Part shown: one piece after another, positions 1 to 10,324 of the stretch | How the letters are laid out: every line of letters begins with the position of its first letter | Position numbering within the stretch: the first letter of the stretch is position 1 | Position numbers and translations under genes: made by a program | Origin: Dactylellina haptotyla | Lineage: Eukaryota; Ascomycota; Orbiliomycetes; Orbiliales; Orbiliaceae | Direction of reading: 5' to 3' | DNA: 64,000 nucleotides | Assembly (NCBI GenBank): GCA_031310005.1 | Contig: CM062384.1 | Coordinates: 186,001 to 250,000, forward strand | The notes under the pieces: generated by a model | Seen by the model: the letters and a program-made list of their open reading frames with translations, nothing else | Database searches by the model: none | Told to the model about the DNA's origin: nothing

Positions 1-153
1 CGGTGAAAATCGGGGCTCGGGCTCGATAATGGTGCGACATGAGTTGGTCAAGAAAAGGAGCCGTGCGGCTGAACGCTATTGCATCTAGGCAATTTCCCTT
101 GCAATGCAAGCGCAAATGTCCATTTTATTCTCAAGTCTGCTTCGTGGACTTGG

Positions 154-160
154 TATATAA
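154..160 (+). promoter_or_regulatory. TATA box candidate of the first secreted-protein gene
   Basis: A TATATAA heptamer lies about 165 bases before the ATG at 320. The interval 1-319 shows no coding frame, so this is the likely core promoter. Position and match are seen; use is inferred. Confidence 0.5.
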
Positions 161-319
161 GTCTGTTTTATTCTTCCTGGCTTTAAGGTATGCTTTTTTC
201 CTTCAGGGATTTTGACGGCGCAAATTGTGTAACGTGGGACTAGGTCAATCAATAAACGCGTAATATATCGAACATCAATTGCGGCAAGTCTCAGGTGCTC
301 CTAACGATTATACAACAAA

Positions 320-1368
320 ATGCGATTCCCAATCGACGTTCTGCTCCTGGCAGCGACAGCCGCTGCCGCTGCAGCAGCCAAGTGCGACGCTGATAACTGT
401 CTTCGAGGTAAGAATTGTTGATCCTTTTATAAACTATGATATTTCAAATCGTGTCTTTGTCTCGGGAATACTAATATAACGGGGTTTGATAGCGATTCGG
501 GCGACCGCTTTTCCAACTCGACCTGGAACTGCCGACTGTTCTTCATATTTCCGTGCAACTGTTACCCCAGCCACCGTGTAGGTTCTTTATCTGGTCAGAA
601 GCATTATTCCAATGCAAAGCTATAGTCGTTAATTTTTAATGTATTATTATTAGTACGATTACCGAGACAACGACCCTTTCAATCTCGTTCACAGAGACGC
701 TATTGACTAAGACTGTCATCCGGCCATCTGAGGGCGCTAACACGTTTACATTTGAAAAACGTCAAGCCACCGTCATCCCTTCCAGTATCCCCGCGTACGC
801 CTCACCTTGCAGTGGCGCCGTTCGCTACGAGTCGGCTTGTTCCTGCATCGGCGTAACGCGTACAACGATCACAGTTGCCACCCCGTCGACTACAATCACG
901 CAAACATCTACAACTTCCGTGACTACTACTACCGAAGCCTACATCGCTACCGCAACTGCCCGCTCCTTCCTGATGCAACTACAAGATCACTACCCTGGAG
1001 CGTATGCCAAAGCCGGTTTTGATACCGGAACAGCAACGCCACAGTTTACCTTCACAAAGTCTGAGGCTACTAAATTCTTCATTGACCCTGTTGACAGTAC
1101 CCTCTGGGCCGATGGGTTCAGCCAGTGCAAAACTTGGGACAGACCTGGGGTAGACACTAGCTTCATTTACCTGAGTGCAGCCTACGATCCGCTCACCTGT
1201 GCTATCTCCGATGCTGATAATGTTATCTCTTGCCAATCGGGTACCAAGTTTACTCAATTTGGAACCTATGGTTATAATTTTTCGTTATTTATGGGTTATG
1301 AGACGACCAATTGGGCAAACTGGGCAGGAGAGGGACCAGTCACGGTTAAGGCTATTCCGCTCGATTAA
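320..1368 (+). CDS. Secreted Thr-rich protein with a Kex2-like site
   Basis: Three exons, 320-407, 493-577 and 654-1368, join in phase and give 295 residues. The ATG at 320 was chosen because it opens a clear signal peptide (MRFPIDVLLLAA followed by an alanine run) and is followed by a GTAAGA donor. A Lys-Arg pair (residues EKRQ) about a third of the way in looks like a Kex2 cleavage site, suggesting a propeptide. After it come paired cysteines (CSGAVRYESACSC) and a Thr/Ser-rich stretch, then a more ordered C-terminal domain containing SQCKTW and LTCAISD. This plan is common in fungal surface proteins of unknown function. It neighbours a large adhesin, fitting a cell-surface role. I do not recognise a named family. 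Confidence 0.75.
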
Positions 1369-3326
1369 CATCACAATAACCCATACTATTTATCGTGACG
1401 AATTGTCCACTAATTATTATAATTATATATGGAACGAGAGGTATCTAATGTTTTATCTTTCTTTTTTTTTATAAGGGTTACTGTACTAGCTTATATAGTC
1501 AGAGCTTCAAGCTACCTCTAAAACCCTCTTACGTACGATAGATTGGATTTTAAAAATTATGATTTTTCTAGTCAATGATAATGGAGGATAGTAATAATAC
1601 CAGAAATAAATCACCGATAATAATATAAAATTAGCGTTATAATTTCTCCCGCACTAAAAGTATAATCACAAGATATAATTTTGCATAAATCTAAACCGAC
1701 TGTTTGTATCGTGGTACTATGAAGGCGTCAATCTTTTCTATGGTGGATATTTCAATAGGATCGCTTATGATGGTGGTGGACTCGCGAATAGACTTGGATA
1801 TTACCAATCACGAATACGGCAAAGTTAACTTTTCAATTCGTCCCCCAGCCTTTGTAGTTCCAACCCGTGCCTTGCGAGTCCGCACACTAAAGGCTGATTA
1901 TGAAGGAAGGTTTATTGAGCCGATCAAGATGCACTCTCACAATCCTGGGTATCGAGGAGATTTAGTGCGTTCGGGACGCACAACAACGCCCCCGCGCCCT
2001 GCCTGCGTTTAGCATCCTCCGTAGTATTGCGCGGACGGCAAACTCATTCGATTACTCTACCCGTAAACTTGCTGGGAATACGAATAGGAACCTTAGCTCT
2101 GGGACCCGGCGTTCTGCTACGGTATCATATATCTAGTATTATACCATAGTATACTACTATGCACCGACGCGACGAATATAGTGGACCCAGGACTCATGGC
2201 AAAATTCGATGGCCCGACATCGCGTTTTCGGCGTGGCTGATATAGGGACAGAAACAATGCAACAAGAAGCGAACGGAATGTGTTGAATAACTAGGAGCAA
2301 CTCATGATGCAAATTAAGAGATAGAAACACTTCCGCTCTCACAAACTTCGGCGTGGATACGTGATATAATCTAATATGAACCTCTGTCATTCTTGAAAAT
2401 TGCCTACGGTACCCGGACCCAGGGGCTGACCTTCTAACTAGCCGTCTTCTTGGAGGAGATCTCAATGGAAATCCGCTGTTCTCTGGTGTGGAGCGGGTCT
2501 AAGGATGTCGGCTCCAAGATCACAAATCTGGAACAGGGTTTTTTTAGCACGACACATTCAACCCCAGCCCACGAAGAACTCCGCACTGCAGCGCTGATTA
2601 TTCTGCGGGAGGCCTCAATTTTTCCAGACCTACAATTGTTTATGTACGACTCCAGACCTGAATTCTGCAAGTCGATTTAGTACTAACTACATAGTTCAAC
2701 CTGGCCACTGGAGAAGACGCATCGTCCAAAATTACTTCCGTCGCAACAATAATTATCTGTCATGGCTATATCTCATACCTTATAGAAGCCTGATCTATGT
2801 CAGTGTGGCGATATGATCTTTATACCGTGTGACTGAGATGATAGAGGGCATGGAAAGAGACAAAGGAGTTGAGCTCTCCAAAGCTCTGGAACCCATAGTC
2901 TGGAGTCAATGCTCGTTCCTGCATTACTCAAAATGGACTAACTTGGCGGAATAAGGTTAGATTCCCGGTTTTCTCGCGAATTTTGAGAGCATGGCTACAT
3001 CTGACTAAACTAGAAAGTAATAAGGCTACGGCTAAAGTCAACGACGCCGCGGCCCAGGCGAATTTTAGACTGGTCAAACATCATATATATTCTTCAAGAC
3101 TTGGCAAATATGAAGGTAGTATCGCTTTTTGCGCCGACTGAGAACGGGGCAAGCTTTACAAGCCTAGGGTTCCAGCCTTTGAGGCAGAGAAATGGTTCTA
3201 TCTTATATATGTCTTGTGTCTGCGAAATGCTAAACAGTAAGCTCTGACTCTGATAATTGGTGGTATTTTCTTTACCTTCAATAGTTCCGGGTCGACAGGG
3301 TTCTACGAGTATATTGAATCTTCAAT
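1369..3326. other. Intergenic, about 2 kb, partly AT-rich
   Basis: The first 350 bases are strongly AT-rich. Short open frames occur, including 1704-2012 plus and overlapping frames on both strands at 2434-2680, but none has a signal peptide, a recognisable domain or splice partners. The last part must hold the adhesin promoter; a TTATATAT tract lies near 3203-3210, about 120 bases before its ATG. Confidence 0.5.
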
Positions 3327-6300
3327 ATGCATACTCAGTCCGTCCTCCGGGAGTTTCTCTGGGCCTTGTTTGCATCTGGTGCCGCCACATCTGTGGTGCC
3401 AGCCGATAATTCTCACCAGCTGCATGAACGAGCCTATGGTAGGTCCTCCTTCGATATGTTCTGAGTGTTGCCACTAATTCGGCATGAACCAATAGATAGT
3501 ACCGTCACTAAATATCTGACAACTACCAAATATTCAAAAACATTGACACTGACGGCAAGCCAATGTACAAAAACGACTACTAAACAATCTGTCAAGACGT
3601 CGATCAAAACTACTACGAAGACCACGACAAAGTATTCTAATACGAAAACAGTTACTGCAAGTGGAAAAGTAGTCACTGGTTATGAAATCTCCCTACCATG
3701 GATGACGATAACATTACCTGATAAAGTTATAACAAATGCTGGCTCGTCTACAACTTTACCAGATTCTAGACTTACTATCGCAAAACGTACCATCGTCGCA
3801 GTTGGATCGAATGCAATTGTCCTGCCGAATCCTACTTTTCGCGTTGGCGCTGAAACGATAGTACTTCCAAACCCGACAATTACAATTGGTGGATTTGTAA
3901 TTGAGGATGGAGGGAAAAAGTTTACGCTTCCTGGTGCCGTTGTAATATCTACGAAAACGTTGGTGGAAACGGTGACTGACGGATCTGGGGGTACCTTTGC
4001 GGCCGAAACAACAACAGTGACTGAGCTGGGGACTTCAACGAAAACTGTCACTCAAGGCACAAAGACGATGACAATTGCCCAAGGAACCGAGACGAAGACC
4101 GTTACAATCGGCACTGAAACGAAGACGGTAGCTGAAGGTATCGAGACCAAAACAATTGTCCAAGGTACCGAGACCATGACGGTTAGAGAGGGTACAGAGA
4201 CGAAGACTGTTATGCAAGGCACTGAGACGGCTACGGAAACGGTGACTAAAGCTGACACTAGCACAGTCATAACTACTTTTACAGTCTCGGGATCAGACTC
4301 TGTGGAAATAGTTACGGTTAATGGGTTTCCTCTCGAGCTACCATCCAGCGTAGCTACGCTCCCGGATAATACAATCATCAATGGAGGTTCTACGCTCACT
4401 TTACCAACCTCTGTCGTGACATTTGCCGATTCGAAGCTAGCAGCGTTGGGTTCAACCTTGATTTTACCCAGCTCAGGTACGAAGCCAGGATTAGTAGCTG
4501 GTAGCAGTACAATTCGTTTAACTGGATCTACGATAATCTTGCTTCGCACGGCAGCACTTCAGGTTGGGAGCTCAAAAATTACGCTCCCCGGGGCTGCGAC
4601 GACCCAAACAGTGACTTTCTCATCAGTCAAGACAACAGTTGTCACTATAGAAACTGTTTCGACGCTTCAAATAACCTCATCTACAACTTTGACCTTTGCG
4701 GGCAGCGTTGTCACGCTTCCGAGCGATGTCATTACAAACGCTGGATCCACAATGACACTACCTCAATCGACAGTAACGCTTCCAGGCTCTATCGCTATCG
4801 CCTCTGGAAATGTCATCACACTGTTACAAAGGATACCAACCTTAAGAGTTGCTGGTATACAGGTGCCACTTTCTGATTCTAAAATAACTCTTCCAGGCCC
4901 CTCTCCACGAATTACAGCAGGCTTTACAACGATTGTCTTGCCTGGGTATACATCAATTATACCGGGCGAGAAGGTCACCACCACCTCAATTTTGACACCA
5001 TCGACCACAATAACGTTCGGTGCAAGCGTTTTAAGCCTGCCCAGCAATGTGATCACCAACGCCGGATCAACAATAACACTCCCACATACCGTAGTTACAT
5101 TTCCGGATTCTATTGTACGAGCTGCGGGCAATGTTATCACATTGTTACAGACGTCCCCAGTTTTGCGCGCCGCAGGGATACAAATACCACTGTCTGATAA
5201 CACAATTACGTTTCCCAATACGTCGGCTAGCATAACGGCAAATTCTACGACCGTTGTGCTTCCCGGTTTCACTAGCATCTGGCAAGTTACGATACAATCG
5301 ACGATTACTGCAACTACGGTCTCTGTTACTGTTAGCGTTGCTACCGACACTGCCACTGTCACTACTGTAACGACTACTACTGCTACTAGTATATCGACTG
5401 CTACTAGTATATCTACTGCGACGAGTATAACTACTGCGACGAGTATAACCACAGAAACGAGTATATCTACAGCTACTAGCGTATCTACAACTACTAGCGT
5501 ATCCACCACGATTGAAACAACAACTCTTACAGAAACCCCGAACCCGGTAACATCGATAACAACCGAGACTGCCACCCTTACAGAAATTTCTACTACAGTG
5601 ACAACCGCAACTACTGTATCTACGTCCATTGAAACTGCTACTGTTACAGAAACTCCTAGCACGGTCATTTCTGTTTCTCTTGAAACTGTGACCTCTAGTA
5701 CGACGGAAACCACAGTTGTTACTGAGTCTACAACAGTTTCTGTTGTATCTGTCAGCGCACAAACTGTATGCGCTACCACCCTCCCTAGATGGGTTGGTTG
5801 CTATTATAGAGGGGATAGAGTTCCACTTGTTGGGCCGTCAATGACCAGTAATAGTATGACCAAACAGATGTGCCAGGATTTCTGTTTTGGACAACATCAG
5901 ACCTTTGCTGGTACAGAGGGAACGTAGGTTATCTAGATTTCTACCTCACAATTATTTCTATTCTAACCTTTGTTAATTTTAGTGTCTGTACTTGTGGTGG
6001 GGTATTCGCAAATCCACCGCCTGCAGGATCTACCGCTGGGCACTGTGATGATGCATGTCCAGGTGGCGGTGGTCCTTGTGGTGGCTCTTTATACATGCTC
6101 GTATACGCATATACACCTCCCGACTATCCTCCAGGAAGTGGAAATTGTATATCGCCTGTCACTATCACTGTCACCTCAACCTCCGTATCAACAACACCAT
6201 TAGCGACACCTCAAATATGTACGCAAGGAAGCTCAACCAATCAAGGTCTCGAGGTGGCATTGTATACGAACCCATACACCCACCCTACAGTACTGCCAGC

Positions 6301-8302
6301 ATATGATGACTTCGATCCCGAGTATTTCAAAACCCACGCACCGGTTGGAACCACTCAGACTAACACCCTCGGCACCTCGGGCTTAAACCCACACCCCGGG
6401 TTACAGGCGGCTGATTCGAGGTATACCTTGAATTATCGCGGCTATTTCTTCGCACCCCGTTCGACAACCTATACATTTACCGCCTATAATACGGACAACA
6501 TTATGATTATGTGGCATGGTTGTATTTCTAAAAGCGGTTGGACGCGAGCAAACGATGATGGCGAGGCGCTATGGAATGCTGTTGCTCAAACTTATAGTAA
6601 CTTGACGTACCAGATCGCATTAACTGCAGGGGAGTATCTACCGATTAGGTTGATGTTCGCAAACTCGGCTGGTGCCGCACATTACGACATGGAGATCACA
6701 GATATCGATGGAAACTACTATGTTCAATCCGGGAACGCATCGGCTTATTTGGTCACCTCCTCGTGCGACGGTTCAGCTGCGGCATTCCCTGGAACTTTCG
6801 GTGCTGAAGATGTTCCATCGCCTTGCGGGCCTACGACTACGACTCAAACTATCATTACTACCACAACTGAAATTACCACCGCCACTGAGACTACCACTGC
6901 GACTGAAACTACTACCGCAACTGAGATCACAACCGCTACTGAGATTACTACTGCCACCGAGATTACCACCGCTACCGAGATTACTACTGCTACACCCTCC
7001 AGTACTTGTAGCTCGATACCAGTACCTAAATTGATGGGCTGTTACGTAAACGCGGCTGGAATGCTTACAGGACCCTCAACAACAAGTGCCTCCATGACTC
7101 AGGAGCTATGTAAAGATTTTTGCTTTAATCAAAGTTTCGTTCTTGCCGGTATTGATGGTGGCACGTAAGTAGGCTCGTGTTTTAAATTTTCTAGAGACCG
7201 TCTAACGATAATAAATAGGAATTGCCGCTGCGGTAACGAGCTATCTCTTCACAATGGTGGTGCCGCCTTGACCAGTTGTGCCACACAATGTCCCGGAAGG
7301 GGCCTTGAAACCTGCGGTGGTCCGAATACAAACACCATTATGTTCATCTCAGCGAATCCTGTCGCAGACCTTGGCTGTTATCAGCAGAGTAATATCGGCC
7401 CAATATTTGCCGCTTCATCATATACCGCGTCGAATATGACGGCGGCAAGTTGTCGATCTCATTGTTTTGATGGAGGGTATACTCTCGCTGGTCTTATTAA
7501 CGGTGATAGCTGCTCCTGCGGTAATGCCTTTGGGAATCCATTTACTGGTTCGCCTAATAGTGCACAGTGCAACGCCGCCTGTGCGGGCGATGCCTTTGGA
7601 ACTTGTGGAGGTACAGGATGGTGGCGTGTGTACGCATATACTCCTCCAACGGATAGCTGTGGAGGTACGGTTACGGTTACGGAAACATTCACGGAGACCT
7701 CAACCTTCACGCAAACTCCAACGGCTAGTGCGTGCACGAACAATACAGGATGGGAAGTTGGACTCTTCGATAACCCGTACGCCCTCCAACCTGGCGGTAT
7801 AACTCCAGAAAACGATTTTACCTATTTCAAGACTGCCTTACCATACGCTGTAGCCGTTGTCGACTGGCTAGGCTGGAATGTAACCCAGACACCCTATGGG
7901 TGGACACCCCGCCAACAGAACCCCGTATACTTCTCATTAGTCTGGCGTGGTTTCTTCCAAGCGCCAGTAGCGGGAAACTACTCTTTCAATCTGAACGTTG
8001 CCGATGATGTTGTAGCCTATTGGTTAGGTGACATAGCTTATTCTGGTTGGAATAAGAGTAACGCCGATGGTGTTGCGTATATTAGCATACTTCCACACAA
8101 TGCTACGACGACAAAATGGATGGAGGCCGGAGAATACATGCCTGTTAGAATCGTTCTGGAGGACTATACCGGGAACATCCTGGATTTTTCAATTGAATCG
8201 AACGGGACCAAATACTTGGAAAAGGGAGTACCATCGCCTTATCTTGCTCTAACGATGTGTAACCTTCCTCCCAGATTTGGTACATTCGGACTTGAAACTT
8301 GA
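3327..8302 (+). CDS. Large WSC-GLEYA adhesin with repeat stalk
   Basis: Four exons, 3327-3438, 3496-5923, 5983-7164 and 7219-8302, join in phase into 1601 residues. Exon 1 encodes a signal-like N-terminus (LREFLWALFASGAATS). Residues about 45-800 are a Thr/Val/Leu-rich stalk of degenerate repeats built on the pattern VITNAGSxxTLP, seven 9-residue QGTETKTV-like repeats, and a TATSIS-type tract. A WSC-like Cys-rich module starts near residue 800 (LPRWVGCYY), followed by a GLEYA/PA14-like lectin domain at about 935-1105, a Thr-rich linker of ATEIT repeats, WSC 2 near 1196, WSC 3 near 1291, and a second GLEYA domain from about 1418 to the end (GWEVGLFDNPYA). Introns 2 and 3 fall inside WSC modules 1 and 2 at matching places. 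No GPI signal is seen at the C-terminus, so attachment to the wall is uncertain. WSC domains are associated with carbohydrate binding and GLEYA with fungal adhesins; a role in adhesion is inferred. Confidence 0.88.
4049..4239 (+). repeat. 27-bp coding tandem repeat in the adhesin stalk
   Basis: About seven units each encode nine residues of the form QGTETKTVx. Units differ by substitutions at the ninth and first positions but keep the GTETKTV core. The repeat stays in frame. Confidence 0.75.
5378..5512 (+). repeat. 18-bp coding tandem repeat (TATSIS type)
   Basis: Units encode TATSIS, TATSIT, TETSIS, TATSVS and similar hexapeptides. The unit begins ACTGCTACTAGTATA and is nearly exact in the first copies. 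It ends the stalk just before the first WSC module, and is likely length-variable between strains. Confidence 0.7.
6865..6993 (+). repeat. 15-bp coding tandem repeat (ATEIT type)
   Basis: Units encode T-A-T-E-[IT]-T in a linker between the first GLEYA domain and the second WSC module. Synonymous differences between units suggest they are not all recent copies. Confidence 0.7.
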
Positions 8303-9495
8303 AAGAGGAATGAGATATTAGCTGAAGAAGAGTATCGGTTGGGAAAGTAAAACCTGTGGCGAAGTTGAAGCTTCTTGCATATATAATAGAATAGTAAAAA
8401 GTGCAGCTTTTTTGCTTCAAAAATGCTAATTATCGAATCTGTAAGAATCTAATTCAAATAATCAATAAGATACAACCTAGTTCGTTTAGTTTCCTTTGGA
8501 ATATATAGCGCCAGCGAGATATTCGCGACTTTTCAAGATATCCAGTAATACTTCTATTTTCAGGGTGAAACGGTTTCTCGGGGATGTTGTTGGTACTATG
8601 AAAACATGATTAGCAACAAAAATTTTCCCTATATTCTAATTCTTGTTTCTTGATCCATCGCAATCAAGCCAGAGCAAAAGCTACGTTTTACCAATTGGTG
8701 CCCAGCTGTGGTGTGTGCGTTGGTGTGTCCGGAGTCTGGGCATTCATTACCTGGCATACTACCCGATTGCGTAGGCCGTGGCTTTCCTTTCGCTGTTTGG
8801 ACTGGATCTATTTCGGGCGAGAACAAGAAAGCTCCACGTCTCTCAACTCTGTGGTGGACGCCCATCGTTTTGAACGGTATCGATTCGGCCTGACTATTCG
8901 AGCGTTGGCTAAAACTCTCCGGTACAGATTCTCAAAGGCGTCCGCCACGGGATCCGCCGCGGTTCGGCGGCCATAATTGAAAAACTGCACCAAACCGGTT
9001 CGGATTTCTGGGTTTTCGATGAGCGAGCCCAAGCTAGCTTGACCGATGACTGACTTCGATTCGATTCCCGCCCCTGCATTTCCCAGAAATGGCGGGGAAT
9101 CGAGTACTCTCGAATTGTATATAAGAGCGCTGCAGCCCACTCTGGTTTTCAAATTCGTCAGACAAGTTCCTTTCATACAATCTACGCCGTTTTTTCATTT
9201 CTTTTCGTTTTTCTTATCTCTTTCTTTCATTTCAAACCTCTGAGAGGTCAAGTTGTGCTAGTCACCTTTACAATCACATACACTCATTCAGATTCCCCCT
9301 TTTTTTTTACAGGTTTTTCTCTTTTATACCAAATTTCTTTTTTTTTGACGACTGATTCTATTTTCTCTCTTGTTTTTGTGTGATAACTTTCTTTCCAAAG
9401 TCCGAGACTTTATCCCGATTGCTTGAATTGCCTCTTATCAATTTCAACAAAACTCAACTTCATTATCTCAGAAATCTTCCAAAGAAACAGACAAA
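8303..9495. promoter_or_regulatory. Intergenic and promoter with long pyrimidine-rich leader
   Basis: About 1.2 kb between the adhesin and the acidic secreted protein. No coding region is supported; frames on both strands near 8650-9176 look accidental. TATATAA is at 9118-9124. From about 9180 to the ATG the plus strand is dominated by C and T runs, then ends in an A-rich CAAAATG context. CT-rich leaders of this kind are typical of strongly expressed fungal genes. Confidence 0.6.
9118..9124 (+). promoter_or_regulatory. TATA box of the acidic secreted protein gene
   Basis: TATATAA followed by GAGCGC, about 370 bases before the ATG at 9496 and just upstream of a CT-rich leader, which suggests a 5' untranslated region of about 300 bases. 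Confidence 0.6.
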
Positions 9496-10324
9496 ATGAA
9501 GACCTCTACTTTGATCCTTGCTCCTTTCTTCCTCGCTACATCTATCTCAGTAGTAGCGGCTCACCGTAGCATCAATATTCAAAACGAAACTGTGGACCTT
9601 GATGTCACTATCGACACTGAGACTGGTAAGTCATCTCGACCCGATTTTCTTGCTTCGCACTCCCTATTCAAAATCTTAGTGGAGACTAATGTTTATTTTA
9701 GGTGAGGTTTCAATCAAAAAGGATGTAACAATCACCACATACACTCTGACCCACACTGTTCAAACTTCCGAACATGTCTACGCTGGTGTTCCGGAGTCTG
9801 ACGCCAAGAGCGAATCAGATGAGGAAGAAGAGGACAAAGAAGATGAGACCTGTGAGGACGAAGAAGAAGATGATGATGAAGAATGCGAATGCGAAGAAGA
9901 TGGAGAATCGCACGAAGAGCATGAGGAAGGAGAAGATCATGAGCATCATGAACAGGTAGAGGAGGAGGACAGTGAAGGGCAATGCGAAGACGAGGAAGAG
10001 GAGGACAAAGAAGATGAGACTTGTGAGGACGAAGAAGAAGAAGGCGAGGAAACTTGCGAAGAGGAAGAGGAGGACAAGCCGGAAGAGGTTGTGGTGGATG
10101 ATGAAGAAGTGGACAAGCTCGTAGCAAAAGCCTTTGGCTCCCAAACCCTTCTCGGAGACGACGAACCACGAGGCAGCGAACTCCCCAAAAAAATCAGAGA
10201 AAGCCTTCTCAGCATTCCAGAAATCAAAGCATTGCCTCCCAAGGTTCTCGCTGATTTGATGGGACTTCCTGAGTCGGTGTTTGGAAAGTTGGCTGTGGAC
10301 GTTCCGGCCCGTTCTGAGCTGTAA
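9496..10324 (+). CDS. Secreted Glu/Asp-rich protein with Cys and His clusters
   Basis: Exons 9496-9625 and 9702-10324 join in phase to give 250 residues; the intron has a GTAAGT donor and TTTTAG acceptor. The ATG opens a signal peptide (MKTSTLILAPFFLATSISVVAA). After a short Thr-rich part (TITTYTLTHTV) comes a core of about 90 residues made almost only of Glu and Asp, punctuated by Cys pairs (ETCEDEEE, EECECEED, EGQCEDEE, EETCEEEE) and a His cluster (HEEHEEGEDHEHHEQ). The C-terminal 70 residues return to normal composition (ELPKKIRESLLSIPEIKALPP). Spaced Cys and His in an acidic context could bind metal ions; this is inference. No known domain is recognised. Confidence 0.78.
9815..10110 (+). 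repeat. GAA/GAG-rich coding tract with repeated DETCEDEEE block
   Basis: Purine-rich trinucleotide tract encoding the acidic core. The block EEEEDKEDETCEDEEE occurs twice, near 9823-9875 and 9991-10043, with nearly the same bases, which indicates an internal duplication of about 170 bases. Confidence 0.65.

Noticed and set aside
2434-2680. Overlapping frames on both strands taken as a possible gene
   Set aside because: Neither strand shows a domain, a good start context or splice partners; the plus frame does not match the F-box family C-terminus on comparison.
4049-4239. CRISPR-like tandem repeat
   Set aside because: Repeats are contiguous, in frame and have no spacers; this is a coding repeat in a eukaryotic gene.
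4763-5779. 338-codon antisense frame inside the adhesin
   Set aside because: Val/Thr-rich mirror of the Thr-rich stalk. ACN codons read backwards give NGT codons without stops, so it is a composition artefact.
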